NCBI GenBank assembly: GCA_037176705.1 | Contig: CM073887.1 | Location: 44,392,001-44,456,000 of the forward strand | DNA length: 64,000 nt | Origin: Molossus alvarezi | Lineage: Eukaryota; Chordata; Mammalia; Chiroptera; Molossidae | Reading direction: 5' to 3' | Part shown: piece by piece, positions 1 through 10,418 of the stretch | How the letters are laid out: every line of letters begins with the position of its first letter | Position numbering within the stretch: the stretch's first letter is position 1 | Notes under the pieces: model-generated | Databases searched by the model: none | What the model saw: the letters and a program-made list of their open reading frames with translations, nothing else | What the model was told of the DNA's origin: nothing | Program-made: the position numbers and the translations under genes

Positions 1-174
1 AAAACTTGATTAGTCATGAACTTATAGTACTACTTAACTTTAAGATCACTCTGATTTTTTATTGGTTTCCAGACATAGTACTAATTAAATCCCAATCTCA
101 TTATTTTAGGCTTCACTAGGAATGAACTGTTGCCCATGTGTTACTTATTATAATAATGATGAGTATTTGGTGCT
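1..174 (+). other. KIF13B intron 1, unique sequence
   Basis: AT-rich sequence with no repeat family or reading frame that I recognise. It is assigned to intron 1 because the first coding exon found downstream (6790) begins mid-codon, so the start-codon exon must lie left of the window. Confidence 0.5.
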
Positions 175-700
175 ATTTTTTTTTTATTGTGGTAAAGTAT
201 ACATAGCATAAAATTTACCATCTTAAGCCATTTTTAAGTGTACAGTTCAATGACATTAAGTACATTAACATTGTTGTGCAACCATCACCACTTTTCATCT
301 CTAGAACTTTTTTTATCTTGCAAAACTGAAATTCTGTACCTATAAATCATTAACTCTCCATTACCCCTATAGCCCAGCCCCTGGCAACTACCATCCAGCT
401 TTCTAGCTTTATGAATTTGACTGCTCTAGGTACCTCATGTAAGTGGAATCCTACAATATTTGTCCTTTTGTGACTGCTTGTTGCACTTAGCTTAATGTCC
501 TCAAGGTTCATTTGTGTTTTAGCAGAATTTTGTTCCTTTTTAAGGTTGAATAATATTCTGCTACATGTAGATACCACATTTTGTTTATTCATTTATTCGC
601 CAGTGGTCAGTTGGGTTGCTTCCACCTTTTGGCTATTGTGAATAATAATGCTGTGAACATGGGTGTACTTCAATGCTATTTTTGTAAAGGCAATGAATAG
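175..700 (-). mobile_element. Old L1 (L1M-type) fragment, antisense
   Basis: Reads on the + strand as the complement of an old L1 3' region. Landmarks are 'attgtggtaaagtatacata', 'gtgtacagttcaatgacatt', 'gtgcaaccatcacca' and 'ccaccttttggctattgtga'. The many differences from the similar fragment at 15.6-17.2 kb mark it as ancient. The short frame at 350-592 is an accident inside it. Confidence 0.75.
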
Positions 701-1095
701 CAGCCAACGCTTATCTTTTTAATCTAAGTATTGTTCCAAACGAGGAGGAAGATGTTTATCTTTAGAATTTTTTTTTTTAATTTAAAGAAAATTTAAAATT
801 CACATTAAGGCCTAAATTTGTTATTGCTATTTAATCACTGCTTTGCTTTCTAACTGTATACAGCAAGAAGTTTTTCATGGAGAAAGTATCATATTTAGAA
901 TCTTGTGGTCATAAATTTAATTAAACCAATTAGTAGCATTTGATAGTACACTAGCTATAGCATTTTATATTAACATTCTGTCATATTCCCTACCTTTAAA
1001 CTCACTGATTTATTTGCTTGGGTGTTTGTGTCTTAGACATTCCACCCATATTCTAAACAGTCTGGTGAAAACCCTTCTCTTAATATCTATGTATT
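701..1095. other. Intronic sequence, nothing recognised
   Basis: AT-rich, no repeat landmark, no conserved-looking reading frame, no TSD. Confidence 0.5.
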
Positions 1096-1319
1096 GCCCT
1101 GGCTGGTTTTCTCAGTGGTTAGAGCGTCATCCCACGGACCAGAGAGACCCGGGTTCAGTTGCACATTGTCCCCGGCCCTGGTTGGGGTCATGCGGGTGGC
1201 AACCACTTGATGTGTCTCCCTCATGTTGATGTTTCTCTCTCTCTCTTCCTCCCTCTCTCCCTCCCACACTATCTGAGGATAGATGCAAAAATGTCCTCGG
1301 GTGAGGATGGAAAAAAAAA
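1096..1319 (+). mobile_element. Ves SINE, class A
   Basis: Head gccctggctggttttctca, tail atgtcctcgggtgagg then A9. The insertion repeats 'atctatgtat' on both sides (about 1085-1094 and 1353-1362). A TATC microsatellite (1320-1352) lies between the tail and the right TSD, so the repeat grew out of the tail. Confidence 0.88.
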
Positions 1320-1352
1320 TATATCTATCTATCTATATATATAGATATATAT
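1320..1352. repeat. (TATC)n / (TA)n microsatellite in a SINE tail
   Basis: Tandem atct/atat units directly after the poly(A) of the preceding SINE. Confidence 0.8.
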
Positions 1353-1370
1353 ATCTATGTATCAATTAAC

Positions 1371-2660
1371 AGAGCTGGGGTGGGAATTTTGTTTGATAAT
1401 TAAAACTGAGCTAATAAAGAAGTGAAGACAGTTGTTTATATTTTAAAGGCTGCCTTTGATGTAAGTTAGATGTAGGAACATTTGTAAGTATTGCACTCTT
1501 GAGGACAAATTAAGTTCAGGTTGGATATATTAGTTATTAGCTGATTCTTAGTATTATATAGGATTTTCCAGGGATTGGTTCCTCTATCATGCCATTTAAT
1601 CCTTGCAAATTATTAGTTGTATCTAGTGAAGTAATGAAGGGGAACAGAAAAGAACTGTATAGGGGATAGGGGGAAAGCATGCAAATATTGAAGAAAAATG
1701 TTTGGATCCCTTCTCAATTCAAGATGATTTGAAATGAAGGCATAGTACTACTTTGCAGGGGAGAGGGGAATATTTGATTTGCAGTTTTTCAGGCATTCGT
1801 TCTAGATGTATACTTATATATACAGAACTATACATGCAACTCCTCTGCTCAGACCAAATGTTGTTGCAAGAAACTGATAACCAACTTTGTGGTGAGTGGT
1901 GAGATAGTAGATTGAGTCACAGTATAGTTTCCGGAGAGTTATAATGCATTTGTTATAATACAGATTTGACTGTAAGGGGCCAGCCAGTACAGTAGGGTCA
2001 GAGACCATTAAGGGCTAGTATTAACAAAGTATGATGATTGCAAACTTTGTTGAGCTCTGGGCCTAAGGATAAGGAAGAAATAAAATTGCATGTTTGAAAA
2101 GTTTTTGCAGTGTGGCTGAGACTTTCTTGCCACATTCTGGTATAAACTAGAGTGGATTTAAACACAAAGCATTAATGCTAGTTGCTAGTGGAACATATGC
2201 CTTTTTGGTGGTTAGTCTTTCACATCTAGGTAAAACATAGCTCTGATGTTTTCCTTTCAGTTCTTTTTGCCTGAAAAATGTATGGGCCAAAATGAAAAGA
2301 CCACTAAATGTTTTGTACTTCTAGGTTATATCTCTGAGAACTAATGCAGAATAGCTGATACAAAAAAGTTAAGTTGTGGCAGGCACAAGGAAAAATTTTT
2401 TTTTTTTTTTTTTTGCGCTTGTCTCAGTTATGTAAGTTAAAAAAAAGAGAAAGGAATGACATTTCCTGGCAATAGAAACACTTTAAAGTTATAATGATAG
2501 TGTGACATTTGGCCAAGATTATTTGGGAAATACAAAATGACTTCAGTGTAGTACAGTTTCTTTCTTAGATCGTATCTTTGGGTAGTGGAGATAAGGCAAA
2601 CAAAGTTTCATACTTTGGGTAAGAAAAATATAAGAATATAAAAATATGAGACCATAAACA
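1371..2660. other. Intron 1, nothing recognised
   Basis: No SINE or L1 landmark. An uninterrupted T run sits at about 2396-2414. The longest frame (1814-2008, minus) has no recognisable protein features. Confidence 0.5.
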
Positions 2661-2784
2661 TGGCCTATATGTTCAAAAGAGTTTTAGTGAGATATAATTT
2701 ACATATCATACAATTCATCCATTCACTTTTATTTTCTTTTTGTTGTTTTTTGTTGTTATTGTTTATCCTTAGAGGATATATATA

Positions 2785-3049
2785 TCTATATATATATCTA
2801 TATATATATTTATTTTTTAATCCTCACCCGAGAATATTTTTCTGTTTATCTTTAGATAGAGTGGGAAGGAGGCTGGGGGGGGGAGAAACATCCATGTGAG
2901 AGAGACACATCGACTGGCTGCCTCCTGCATGACCCCGACCAGGGCTGGGGACAAACCGCAACCGAGATACATGCCCTTGACCAGAATCGAACTCACGACT
3001 CATTGGTCCGTGGGCTGACGCTCTATCGCTGAGCCAAACTGGCAAGGCT
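2785..3049 (-). mobile_element. Ves SINE, class A, nested
   Basis: Tail 'ttttaatcctcacccgagaata', head 'gagccaaactggcaaggc'. It lies inside the tail of the SINE at 2765-3583: the host tail motif 'gaggata' appears both before (2773) and after it (3053). A TA/TATC tract (2777-2812) lies at its 3' end. Confidence 0.75.
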
Positions 3050-3097
3050 AGCTGAGGATATTTTTCCATTGCTTTTTTAGATAGAGTGGAAGGGAGG

Positions 3098-3098
3098 G

Positions 3099-3149
<51 letters not shown>
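3098..3149. repeat. (AG)n microsatellite
   Basis: About 25 uninterrupted 'ga' units grown from the purine-rich middle of a minus-strand Ves SINE. Confidence 0.9.
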
Positions 3150-3151
<2 letters not shown>

Positions 3152-3186
3152 TCGACGAGAGAGAGAAACATCCATTGGTTGCCTCT

Positions 3187-3438
3187 TTTTTTTTTTTTTT
3201 TTATCCTCACCTGAGGACATTTTTCTATTTTTTGTTCAGGTAGAGTGGGAGGGGGAGAGAGGAAGAGAGAGAGAGAAACATCGATGTGAAAGGGACACAT
3301 CAAGTGGCTGCCACCCGCACGACCAACCAGGGCCGGGGACAAACTGCAACCGAGGTACATGCCCTCCGCGGGAACCGAACCCGGGTCTCTCGGGACCACA
3401 GGCCGACGCTCTAACCGCTGAGCCAAACCGGCCAGGGA
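3187..3438 (-). mobile_element. Ves SINE, class A (young form), nested
   Basis: Tail T18 then 'atcctcacctgaggacattt', head 'gccaaaccggccaggg'. It interrupts the SINE at 2765-3583 with the host word 'ttgcctctt' before it and 'ttgcttctt' after it as a TSD. The 200-residue minus frame over 2824-3426 is only read-through across these SINEs. Confidence 0.85.
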
Positions 3439-4280
3439 GATTGCTTCTTACACAACCCCGACAAGGGCTGGGGATCAAACCTGCAACCCAGGTATGTGCC
3501 CTTGACTTGACCGGGAATGGAACTGGTGACTCTTCACTCCCCTAAGCTGACGCTCTAACAGCTGAGCCAAACTGGCCAGGGCCATTCAGTGGTTTTTATT
3601 ATGATCATGATTGTGCAGCTGTCTGCATAATCAATTTTAGTACATGTTCATTACCCCCAGTAGAAAACCATATCTACTAGCAGTCACTCCCCAGCCCTAG
3701 GCAATAACTAGTCTATTTTGTGCTCTATTTGCTTATTCTGGAAATTTGAAATAAGTGGAATCATACAATATGTGGTTTCTTGTGACTGGCTTCTTTCACT
3801 TAGCACAAGCTTCATCCATGTTGTAGTATGTATCAGTACTTATTTAATTGACAGATACTATTTCATTTTATGTATCTAGCACCTTTATCCATTCATTGGT
3901 TGATGGAGAGTTGAGTTGTTTCCACCTTTTGGCTATTATGAATAGTCATATAATACTGCTATGAACATTCATTTGCAAACTTTTGTGTGGATATAGGTTG
4001 CCATTTCTCTTGGGTATATATCTAGGAGTGGGAATTGCTGGGTCATATGCTAACTCTATGTTTAACTTTTTGGGGCTGCCAGGCTGTTTTCCAAAGTGAC
4101 TGCACTATTTTACATTCTCACTAGTAATGTATGAAGGTTCCGGTTACCCCAAATCCTTGTTATTTATTATCTCTTTTTTTATTATAGTTATGCTAGTGGT
4201 GTGAAGTGATACTTCATTGTCATTTTCATTTGCATTTCCCCAGTGTCTGATGGTGTTGAGCATCTTGTGCTTATTGGCCT

Positions 4281-4526
4281 TTTTTAATCCTTACCCAATG
4301 ACAATTTTTGCATCTGTCTTCAGATAGAGTGGGTAGGAGAGAGGGAGGAAGAGAGAGAGAGAGAAACATCGACATGAGAGAGATACATCGAGTGGTTGCC
4401 ACCCACATGACCCCAACCAGGGTCAGGGACAAACTGCAACTGAGGTACGTGCCCGTAGTGGAACTGAACCCGGGACTCTCTGGTCCGCGGGCCGACACTC
4501 TAACTGCTGAGCCAAACTGGCCAGGG
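4281..4526 (-). mobile_element. Ves SINE, class A
   Basis: Inserted in the old L1. TSD 'gcttattggcc' before (4269) and after (4526). Tail 'tttttaatccttacccaatgac', head 'gccaaactggccaggg'. Confidence 0.88.
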
Positions 4527-5320
4527 CTTATTGGCCATTTTTGTATCTTTTTTAGAGACATGTCTATTCAGATTCTTTGCCCCATTTAATAATTGGGTTA
4601 TTTATATGTTTTATTTATTATTGAGTTGTAAGAGTTCTTTCTATTTTCTGATGAAAGTCCCTTATTAAGTATATGATTGACAGATAGTTTCTTGATTCTG
4701 TGGGTTGTCTTTTTACTTTTTTGATGGTGTGTGTCCTTTGAAGCACAGACATTTTTCATTTTGATGTGGTCCAGTTTATCTGTTTTTCTTTTGTTTTTGT
4801 GCTTTTGGTACCTAAGAACCATTACCGAACCCCAAGTCATGTGGATTTACCCTTATGTTTTCTTCAAAGAGTTTTATAGTTTTAGCTCTTAAACATTTAT
4901 GTCTATGATCTATTAGAGTTAATTTTTGCATATGGTATTAGGAAGGGGTCTGACTTCATTCTTTTGCACGTGAATGGATATCCAGTTGTCCCAGTACCAT
5001 TGATTGAAGAGACTATACTTTCCCCGTTGGATTGTCTTGACATCATGTCAAAATCATTTGGCTCTAAATGTGACAGTATATTTCTAGATTCTCTGTTCCA
5101 TTGATCTGTCTGTTTATCCTTTGATCCTTATTGTTAGTACCACACTGTCTTGATTACTGTAGTCTTGTAGTAAGTTTGAAATTGGTGAATATAGCCTTTC
5201 TGCTTTGTTTTTCTTTTTCAAGATTGTTTTGGTTATTCTGGATCTCATTCATTTGCCTGTAGATTTAAGGATCAGCTTGTTAATTTTGGCGGGGGGGTGG
5301 GGGGAGCCAGCTGGGATTTT

Positions 5321-5574
5321 TTTTTCCCAATCCTCACCTGAGGATATTTTTCCATTGATTTTTTTTTCAGGTAGAGGGGGAGAGAGGGAGAGAGAGAGAA
5401 AGAGAAAGAAACATCAATGTGAGAGAGACACATCGACTTGTTGCCTCCCTCACAACCCCAATCAGGGCCGGGGATTGAACCACAACTGATGTACATGCCC
5501 TTGACTGGAATTGAACCTGTGACTCTTGGGTCCTTGGGTCGACACTCCAACCGCTGAGCCAAACCGGCTAGGGC
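5321..5574 (-). mobile_element. Ves SINE, class A
   Basis: Flanked by the exact 15-nt TSD 'gccagctgggatttt' (5306-5320 and 5576-5590). Diverged head 'accggctagggc'. Confidence 0.9.
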
Positions 5575-5830
5575 TGCCAGCTGGGATTTTGATAGGGATT
5601 ACCTTGAATCTTGTAGACCAATTTGGGGAGTATTACCATCTTAATGGTATTAAGTCTGTCCATTCATGAACATAAATGTCCTTCCAATTGTTTAAATCTT
5701 TAGTTTCTTTGAACAGTGTTTTAGAATTTTCAGTGTACATGTCTTGCACTTCTTTTAAATTTATTCTTTAGTATTTAAATCTTTCTGATGCTAATATAAA
5801 TGACATTTTCTTAACTTTAATTCTGGATTT

Positions 5831-6080
5831 CTTTTTTTTTTTTATCCTCACCCGAGGACATTTTTCCATTTTTCGTTCAGATAGAGCGGGAGGGAGAGAG
5901 AGGAAGGGAGAGAGAGAGAAACATCGATGTGAAGGGACACATCGAGTGGCTGCCACCCGCACGACCAACCAGGGCCGGGGACAAACTGCAACCGAGGTAC
6001 GTGCCCTTAGCGGGAACCGAACCCGGGTCTCTCTGTACCGCAGGCCGATGCTCCAACCGCTGAGCCAAACCGGCCAGGGC
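5831..6080 (-). mobile_element. Ves SINE, class A (young form)
   Basis: Exact 14-nt TSD 'ttaattctggattt' (5817-5830 and 6081-6094). Tail 'atcctcacccgaggacattt', intact head 'aaaccggccagggc'. Confidence 0.93.
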
Positions 6081-6280
6081 TTAATTCTGGATTTTTAATT
6101 GCTGGTGTATAGAAACACTATTGATTCTTGTATATTTATCTTGTATTCTACAACTTTTTAAAACTTGTATATTCTAATAGTATTTTAGTGGATTCCTTAG
6201 AATTTTCTGTATACAAAATCATATTTGCGAATAGAGATAGTTTTACTTCTCTCCAATCTGGATGCCTTTTATTTGTCTTT

Positions 6281-6478
6281 CTTTCTTTTTTAGAAAGAAA
6301 GGAAGGGAGAGAGAGATAGGAACATTGATATGAGAGAGTAACATTGATCAGCTGCTTCCTGCACACCCCCCACTGGGGATCAAGCCTGCAACCTGGGCAT
6401 GTGCCCTGATGGGGAATTGAACCGGGGACCTCTCAGTCCATGGGATGATGCTCAATCCACTGAGCTACACTGGCTGGG
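6281..6478 (-). mobile_element. Ves SINE, class B
   Basis: Class B minus form ('agaaagaaaggaagggagag' to 'ctacactggctgggc'). TSD 'tatttgtctttc' before and 'tatttgtttttc' after. It is the last SINE before exon 2, about 310 nt upstream. Confidence 0.82.
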
Positions 6479-6763
6479 CTATTTGTTTTTCCTGCCTAAT
6501 GACCCTGACCAGAACCTCTATAGTATAGTACTGAGTAGAAGCTGCAGTAGCAGACATCTTTGTCTTATTCCTAATGTTAGAAGGTAAGCCGTGCAGTCTT
6601 TCACCATTAAGTGGGATGTTAACTGCAGTTATATGTAGATACCCTTTACCAGGTTGAGAAAGTTTCATTCTATTCCTAGTTTGTTGAATGTGTTTATCAT
6701 GAAAAAGTGTTGGATTTTTGTCAAATGCTTTTTCTGAAATAAAGTAGTTTAAATATAACTATT

Positions 6764-6789
6764 TTTCTTTTTTTTTTTTTAATCTACAG
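6764..6789 (+). promoter_or_regulatory. KIF13B: Splice acceptor of KIF13B exon 2
   Basis: A long T-rich polypyrimidine tract (tttttctttttttttttttt) runs into 'aatctacag'. The AG at 6788-6789 is the only one that joins the exon in the kinesin frame. A possible branch-point word 'ataact' lies at about 6755. Confidence 0.85.
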
Positions 6790-6883
6790 AAATCGACTTG
6801 CATACCAAATGTGTGGTGGATGTAGATGCAAACAAGGTTATTCTTAATCCTGTAAATACTAATCTTTCCAAAGGAGATGCTCG
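6790..6883 (+). CDS. KIF13B: KIF13B coding exon (probably exon 2), kinesin-3 motor domain
   Basis: 94 nt between 'ctacag' and the donor 'gtaagt'. It holds two nt of a split codon, 30 whole codons and two nt of the next codon. The translation begins I-D-L-H-T-K-C-V-V-D-V-D-A-N-K and continues V-I-L-N-P-V-N-T-N-L-S-K-G-D-A. I recognise this as the segment after the first beta strand of the KIF13B motor domain (about residues 19-50 of the mammalian protein, from memory). The paralogue KIF13A differs clearly here. KIF13B (GAKIN) is a plus-end-directed microtubule motor of the kinesin-3 family that carries Dlg-type scaffold and PIP3-vesicle cargo. The start-codon exon is outside the window, and the P-loop lies beyond the right edge. 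The exon is undamaged. Confidence 0.93.
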
Positions 6884-7286
6884 GTAAGTTAAGAAACAGT
6901 GTTATGATCAATGGATTTTTAAATGACTGAAAGCTACAATGGCTGATGAAATAAGTTCATCTTAGCAAATATTGAATGCTGACTACGTAGAGACATGTTG
7001 CCGTCAAGTTGAAGAGGCGAGATCTGTAATGTAGAATGACTACGTGCCAGGATGAGTTTTTTAGATTGTTAGAAGCTCAGAGAAGAGGTAACTGAGGAAG
7101 GCTTCTGGAAGGAGATGGTATTGGCTGGAGGGTTAAGTGAGATGCAAATGAGAAGAAGTGGGGTAGAAGGGAAGGCTTTTAGGTTGTTCCTCAGTTTAGG
7201 TTGCTTTTACTTCTGCCACTTCGAATCCTGTGTGTCAGTCAGCTCATTTCAACTGCTGCCTTCTACTTGAAGGCATTTCTGCAACC
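6884..7286. other. Intron 2 start, nothing recognised
   Basis: Unique-looking sequence following the exon 2 donor. No repeat landmarks. Confidence 0.5.
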
Positions 7287-7302
7287 CTCAGTGATTCTTT
7301 TT

Positions 7303-7918
7303 TATTTTATTTTTTTGAGAGTATATTTATTTTTTAATTAGTACTACAAAGTACTTTTTAAAAAAATATTTTTTCTTTATTGATTTGAGAGAGAGAAGGA
7401 GAGAGAGGGAGAGAGAGATGGAGATAAGAAACATCGATGAGAGAGAACATCGATTGGCTGCCTCCTGCATGCCCCGCACTGGGGACCAGGCCCACAACCT
7501 GGGCATGTGCCCTGACTGGGAATCTAACCAGCGAATTCTTGGTACATGGATCGCTGCTCAACCACTGAGCCACATCGGCCAGACTGAGAGTACGTTTATT
7601 AAAGCTGGGACTGTGAACAAGGAAGGGCTCAGGAGAGAACAGCAACAGGAGAGAGCCTAGGCGGGGCTCTGCCTTGGCTCCCTGGAAACATTGTAGGAAA
7701 GAAGTGAGCTAAGGTGGGGCTGTCGTCAGCTCACTGGAGGGTCAGAGAGAAGGGGGCCTTGGGGACAGGTTTGGGGTTAGAACAGGATTAGCTGCTGCTG
7801 CCCATTGTTCCCCTGGTTGCAAGTCTCCTGGGGTCCCTTAGAGTTCAGGAGATGCAGGCCTGTGGGGGAAGAGCGGCGAAGGGAAAGGCCTGGGCGTGGT
7901 CCCGAGAGGGAGAGTACA
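7303..7918 (-). pseudogene. Processed retrocopy of an unknown transcript's 3' end, split by a SINE
   Basis: Flanked by the exact 16-nt TSD 'ctcagtgattcttttt' (7287-7302 and 7919-7934). On the minus strand a GC-rich, CT-rich sequence of about 330 nt ends 'cagctttaataaacgtactc'. That is an AATAAA signal about a dozen nt before an A-rich tail (complement at 7303-7317). So this is a 5'-truncated, reverse-transcribed mRNA 3' end. I see no long reading frame and cannot name the source gene. Base composition differs sharply from the AT-rich intron. A class B SINE (7330-7584) landed in its tail region. Confidence 0.72.
7330..7584 (-). mobile_element. Ves SINE, class B, inside the retrocopy
   Basis: Tail 'ttttttctttattgatttgag', head 'gagccacatcggccaga'. 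TSD 'tgagagtatattta' before and 'tgagagtacgttta' after, taken from the retrocopy's polyadenylation region. The segment includes a tail of about 50 nt, 'attagtactacaaagtactt', that is not normal SINE sequence. Confidence 0.82.
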
Positions 7919-7934
7919 CTCAGTGATTCTTTTT

Positions 7935-8530
7935 AAGATTCCTGTAAACTATAATCTCTACTACCCAATTCAGTTAATATATATTCTTTTATATTGTTCA
8001 TTGCATTTCTCTAGTAGATGTCAAGGTCTTGGAGGGAAGGGACTCTGTCAGGGCTTGAGGAGGAATACTTGAGCATCATTTTTGGATTTGGATCATAGTA
8101 TGAACAAGAGGGAGGGTAAGAATGTGTAAAGAAAGTGAATTTGGGGAAGAAGGAAGAGATTAATTTGTGTTCTTTTCCTCAGTAAATACAGGGAAATTAA
8201 TTTTATTAAATAAACTGGGATTAAATTATAGAAGGTCTTGAAAGCAGATCAGGAAATTTGTCCAGTGTTTTTATGGGTAAGATGTCACCTTTGCCAATTT
8301 TTGAATATTGTGATTAAGGAGGTAGATTAGGAAAAGTTGTCAGTTGACAATGTAGAGAAAGGGTCTAAGTGGGGAAAGACTGGCTTTTTATAGAGATTAG
8401 CTATATCAGAAATGTTTTTGTACTGACCCTGGAAGTGGAGAGCACAGTGCCTGCCATGATGCTTTGCACAAAGTGGATACTTCATAAATACTTGTAGAAA
8501 CAATGTTGTGGGTGGAAATATGTTCACCAT
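7935..8530. other. Intron 2, nothing recognised
   Basis: No repeat landmarks; AT-rich. Confidence 0.45.
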
Positions 8531-9005
8531 AAATGTTTTTTGGAGTTGAGTTGACAAAAGCAGTGGACCTGGAGTCAGAAAATCTGAAATGAATCCTCAC
8601 TTAACTGTGTTGTTATAGTTATTTGTTTTTAATCCTCACCCGAGGATATTTTTCCATTTATTTTTAGATAGAGTGGAAGGTAGGGAGAGAGGGAGAGAAA
8701 GAGAGAGAAACATCAGTGTGAGAGAGACACATTGAGTGGTTGCCTCCCGCACAACCCCCACCAGGGCTGGGGATCAAACCTGCAGCCCAAGTACCGATAA
8801 TTGAACCCAAGACCCTTTGGTCTGAGGGCTGATGCTGTAACTGCTGAGCCAAACCAGCCAGGATATAGCTAGTTATTTTTCACTGTTTTGAGCCTCATCT
8901 GTGTGATGCCCATCTTACCTGTCTCAGAGAGGTGTTTTCTGAAGATCAAATTAGTGATTGTTAAAGTACTTTGTAAAGTGTTCTATAAATGGTCATCTTT
9001 ATTGT
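8531..9005 (+). mobile_element. MIR SINE, split by a Ves SINE
   Basis: Core words 'gtggacctggagtcagaaaa', 'tttgagcctcatctgtgtga' and 'gaagatcaaattagtgattg' follow the MIR order with heavy divergence. The Ves element at 8631-8862 sits in the middle. Confidence 0.6.
8631..8862 (-). mobile_element. Ves SINE, class A
   Basis: Tail 'ttaatcctcacccgaggata', head 'gagccaaaccagccagg'. Flank 'tatagttattt' before, 'tatagctagttattt' after. Internally about 20 nt shorter than its relatives around the second tRNA-unrelated block. Confidence 0.85.
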
Positions 9006-9164
9006 TATTGATGTAGAGATACTTCTTCAGCATGTCTAGAATGTGGATACTATCAGATATGCTGTTATTAGAGTGTGAAGGCTATAGATGTGTGAGAAAT
9101 AATACTGGAATTTTGAGCCTGCTAATTGAGTGACCCATTGTCCAGAGTATTAATTGAAATTATT

Positions 9165-9377
9165 GTTTTATATATTTTTATTGACTTTTTAGAGAGAGAG
9201 GAAGGGAGAGAGAGATAGAAACATAGATGTGAGAGAGAAAATTGATTGGCTGCCTCCTGCACACCCCCTACTGGGCTTCAAGTCCTCAACCTGGGCATGT
9301 GCCCTGACCAGGAATCGAACTGGGACCTCTCAGTCCATTGGACAATGCTCAATCCAACTGAACCACACCGGCTGGGC
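9165..9377 (-). mobile_element. Ves SINE, class B
   Basis: Exact 15-nt TSD 'ttaattgaaattatt' (9150-9164 and 9378-9392). Head 'accacaccggctgggc'. Confidence 0.9.
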
Positions 9378-9589
9378 TTAATTGAAATTATTAATTTTGG
9401 GGGCTGTTTATTGCTCTTAGACTTTTCAGTCTGTAGACTGTTGCTTTATTTGGAAATGTGGGCACCTCTGAACAAACGTGGCAATATCATGTGGGAGAAA
9501 GAGTTTGGGTTTTTACATAGATTGACTTGGATGCAAATTCTGGCTTTGCCGGTTGCTAGCATGGTTATCTGCCTGTTCCTTGCTTATAA

Positions 9590-10125
9590 AGGGTTAGTTT
9601 TCTATTACTGCATAACCAGTTACGTCAGAAGCCCAGTGGCTAAACAACCATAATCATTTATTATCTTATGGTTTCTTTGGGTCAGGGATTCAGACAGGGC
9701 CCAGTGGGAGTTGGCTCTGCTCCATGTTGTCTGAGGCCTAGCTAGAAGACTTGAAGGCTGGGGGCTGGAATCATCTGGACAAGGCTCCGTCACCCCAGAC
9801 TAGTAGTTGATGCTGCTTGTTGGCTGGGGATGTCACTGGGGCAGTGGGCAGGACACCTACTCACAATCTGGGGGCAGGTTTCAAGAACAGACATCTGGAG
9901 AGAGTAAGGAAGCAATATTGTTTTCTGTGTCCTAACCTTGAGAGTTATGCAATGTCACTTCTGTCACAGTTTCTTGCTCAAGGCTGGTATAAAACTACAT
10001 AGTTTTAAGAGGAGGAAACAGACTCATCTCTCAATGTAGGAACATCATTGTCACATAAAACAACAGTTGGGATGGGATACGTATTGTTGTGGCTGTCTTT
10101 GGAAACAGTCTGCCATAAGTGTGCC
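9590..10125. repeat. Ancient interspersed repeat, family unresolved
   Basis: 'ttagttttctattactgcat' with 'cccagtggctaaacaaccat', 'atttattatcttatggtttc' and 'tgggtcagggattcag', ending near 'ggaaacagtctgccat'. This is a word order I associate with an old mammal-wide repeat found in many genomes. I cannot decide whether it is LTR- or DNA-type. No TSD is visible. Confidence 0.45.
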
Positions 10126-10400
10126 GTAATTTATATGACAATGTTTGAGAATAAAATAAGCACATAGAAGCTAAAAAAAAAAAGTTTTATTTCTCTTTAA
10201 GATCTTTAAATCTCAGGGATTTGTGAAAGAATTAAGAAGCACTTTTTGGTTCCATAGAATATCTTGCGTGGCTCTTTTTTTCTATATGCTGAAAATACAA
10301 ATTGAGTATTACTCAGTGCTGTAGAGTACCATCCGATGAAGAATTTAACAATGACAGCTTCCAATAAGGTTGGTATGTGATGGTTTTTGTTGAAGTAGTG
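10126..10400. other. Intron 2, nothing recognised
   Basis: AT-rich, short A run at about 10173-10183. Confidence 0.45.
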
Positions 10401-10418
10401 TTAAGAAGCACAGCTTTT

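Larger units (their letters stand above)
2765..3583 (-). mobile_element. Ves SINE, class A, split by two later SINEs
   Basis: Three pieces form one SINE: tail remnant 2765-2784, middle 3050-3186 including a long (AG)n tract, and head 3439-3583 ending 'ccaaactggccagggcc'. The two gaps are filled by other SINEs. The outer flanks 'ccattcactttt' (about 2718) and 'ccattcagtggttttt' (3582) are a diverged TSD of the host L1. Confidence 0.7.
2670..6737 (-). mobile_element. Old L1 (L1M-type), antisense, split by SINEs
   Basis: After removing the SINEs, the + strand reads as the complement of the 3' half of an old L1. Landmarks run in order: 'gtgagatataatttacatatc' (2688), 'tctaggagtgggaattgctgg' (4021), 'ccaaagtgactgcactatttt' (4092), 'ttgatgtggtccagtttatc' (4760), 'accattgattgaagagacta' (4996), 'attaccatcttaatggtatta' (5632) and 'ttggatttttgtcaaatgct' (6710). 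These correspond to the 3' UTR and much of ORF2. The reading frame is destroyed. It ends about 50 nt before the exon 2 acceptor. Seven or more Ves SINEs sit inside it, several with TSDs made of L1 sequence, so the L1 is older than all of them. Confidence 0.85.

Noticed and set aside
2824..3426. 200-residue minus-strand frame
   Set aside because: It runs across three Ves SINEs; the protein is Ser/Leu repeats from the CT-rich SINE middle. Many similar frames (words such as M-A-Q-R-L-E-R-R-P) occur at every young class A SINE and are not genes.
9246..9653. 135-residue frame
   Set aside because: The first third is a class B SINE and the rest is unique intron; no family features.
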